Source: Chlorops oryzae
Lineage: Eukaryota > Arthropoda > Insecta > Diptera > Chloropidae
NCBI GenBank assembly: GCA_020466095.1
Contig: CM035808.1
Coordinates: 56,766,694-56,830,693, forward strand
Reading direction: 5' to 3'
Length of the DNA: 64,000 bases
A model generated the notes under the pieces. The model did not search any database. It saw only the letters and a program-made list of their open reading frames with translations, and was not told the DNA's origin. Position 1 is the first letter of the stretch, and each line of letters opens with the position of its first letter. Of the stretch, positions 63,745 through 64,000 are shown piece after piece. Both the position numbers and the translations under genes were made by a program.

Positions 63745-64000
63745 TACTTTCAAATGTATTTCATATTACGGATGGGGTAAAACAGGGATGTATTCTCAGC
63801 CCTCTTTTATTCCTGTTATACTGAAATGACTTGAATGCGAGTTTGTCTGCTGGTATATCTTTGGGACCTATAACGTTAAGACTCTGATGCAGATGATATT
63901 TTTCTACTTGCTGACCTGGTCTCCTCCCTTCAGGAAATGATTGTGGCTCTGTATACATAACATATTAGTGATGTTACGCATATTTTTGCACATTTGCATT
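63745..64000 (+). pseudogene. Non-LTR reverse transcriptase fragment at window end
   Basis: Plus strand reads VFHITDGVKQGCILSPLLFL, L-Y-stop-NDLNASLSAGI and, after a one-base shift, DADDIFLLADLVSSLQEMI. These are the G-V-K-Q-G-C-x-L-S-P motif and the (Y-)A-D-D catalytic box, with the tyrosine lost. At least one stop and one frameshift are present. It starts 5' truncated near 63700 and runs off the window. Confidence 0.7.

Overview
The window is an AT-rich stretch of animal chromosome, almost certainly from a fly (Diptera, Brachycera). The evidence is one host exon that matches the N-terminus of Atg5, the mix of mobile elements (Jockey, LOA and I-like, PHD-type CR1-like, Gypsy, irritans-subfamily mariner, Tc1-like, many MITEs), and a dispersed repeat with the CGGACAGACGGACGG core that is familiar from fly genomes. 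A tephritid fruit fly would fit, but species level is inference. I see no bacterial genes, rRNA or CRISPR.

Layout. 1-1925: 3' part of a decayed Jockey-clade retrotransposon. 2.2-9.75 kb: a dense cluster of MITEs and foldback elements, several with clear target-site duplications (8-9 bp hAT-like, TTAA piggyBac-like, TAA/TTA Harbinger-like). 9939-10094: first coding exon of Atg5 on the + strand with a consensus GTAAGT donor. I find no second exon in the remaining 54 kb. 10.6-16.1 kb: minus-strand non-LTR remains, chiefly an internally deleted Jockey element interrupted by a MITE that itself carries a second MITE. 16.14-26.24 kb: a minus-strand CR1-like element whose ORF1 has a PHD finger, split by a Gypsy LTR element (17.93-23.82 kb). 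Much of 16.87-23.3 kb reads as a base-by-base blend of the Gypsy/CR1-like sequence with the neighbouring 13.2-17.9 kb sequence, which looks like an assembly consensus artefact. 28.2-35.2 kb: I-like and LOA-like fragments. 35.7-39.4 kb: a Gypsy element with an intact 956-codon Gag-PR-IN ORF that has lost RT and RNase H. 39.94-41.24 kb: a Himar1-like mariner. 43.1-44.0 kb: a MITE carrying a tRNA-like unit. 44.4-45.7 kb: a Tc1-like element. 45.68-48.94 kb: a second mariner split by a Foldback/NOF-like element with about 62-bp G/C-tract repeats and a MULE transposase fragment. 51-56.35 kb: a plus-strand Jockey element interrupted by a hAT-like MITE whose removal restores the reading frame. 56.35-63.64 kb: pogo-like termini enclosing a young LTR retroelement (two 759-bp LTRs that are almost identical) coding a four-knuckle zinc protein and an aspartic protease but no reverse transcriptase. 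The window ends in another RT fragment.

Together this is a nested transposon graveyard surrounding or following one real gene start. No host pathway other than autophagy (Atg5) is represented. The most unusual items are the RT-less LTR element, the Foldback/MULE insertion, the blended consensus block, and the orphan Atg5 exon.
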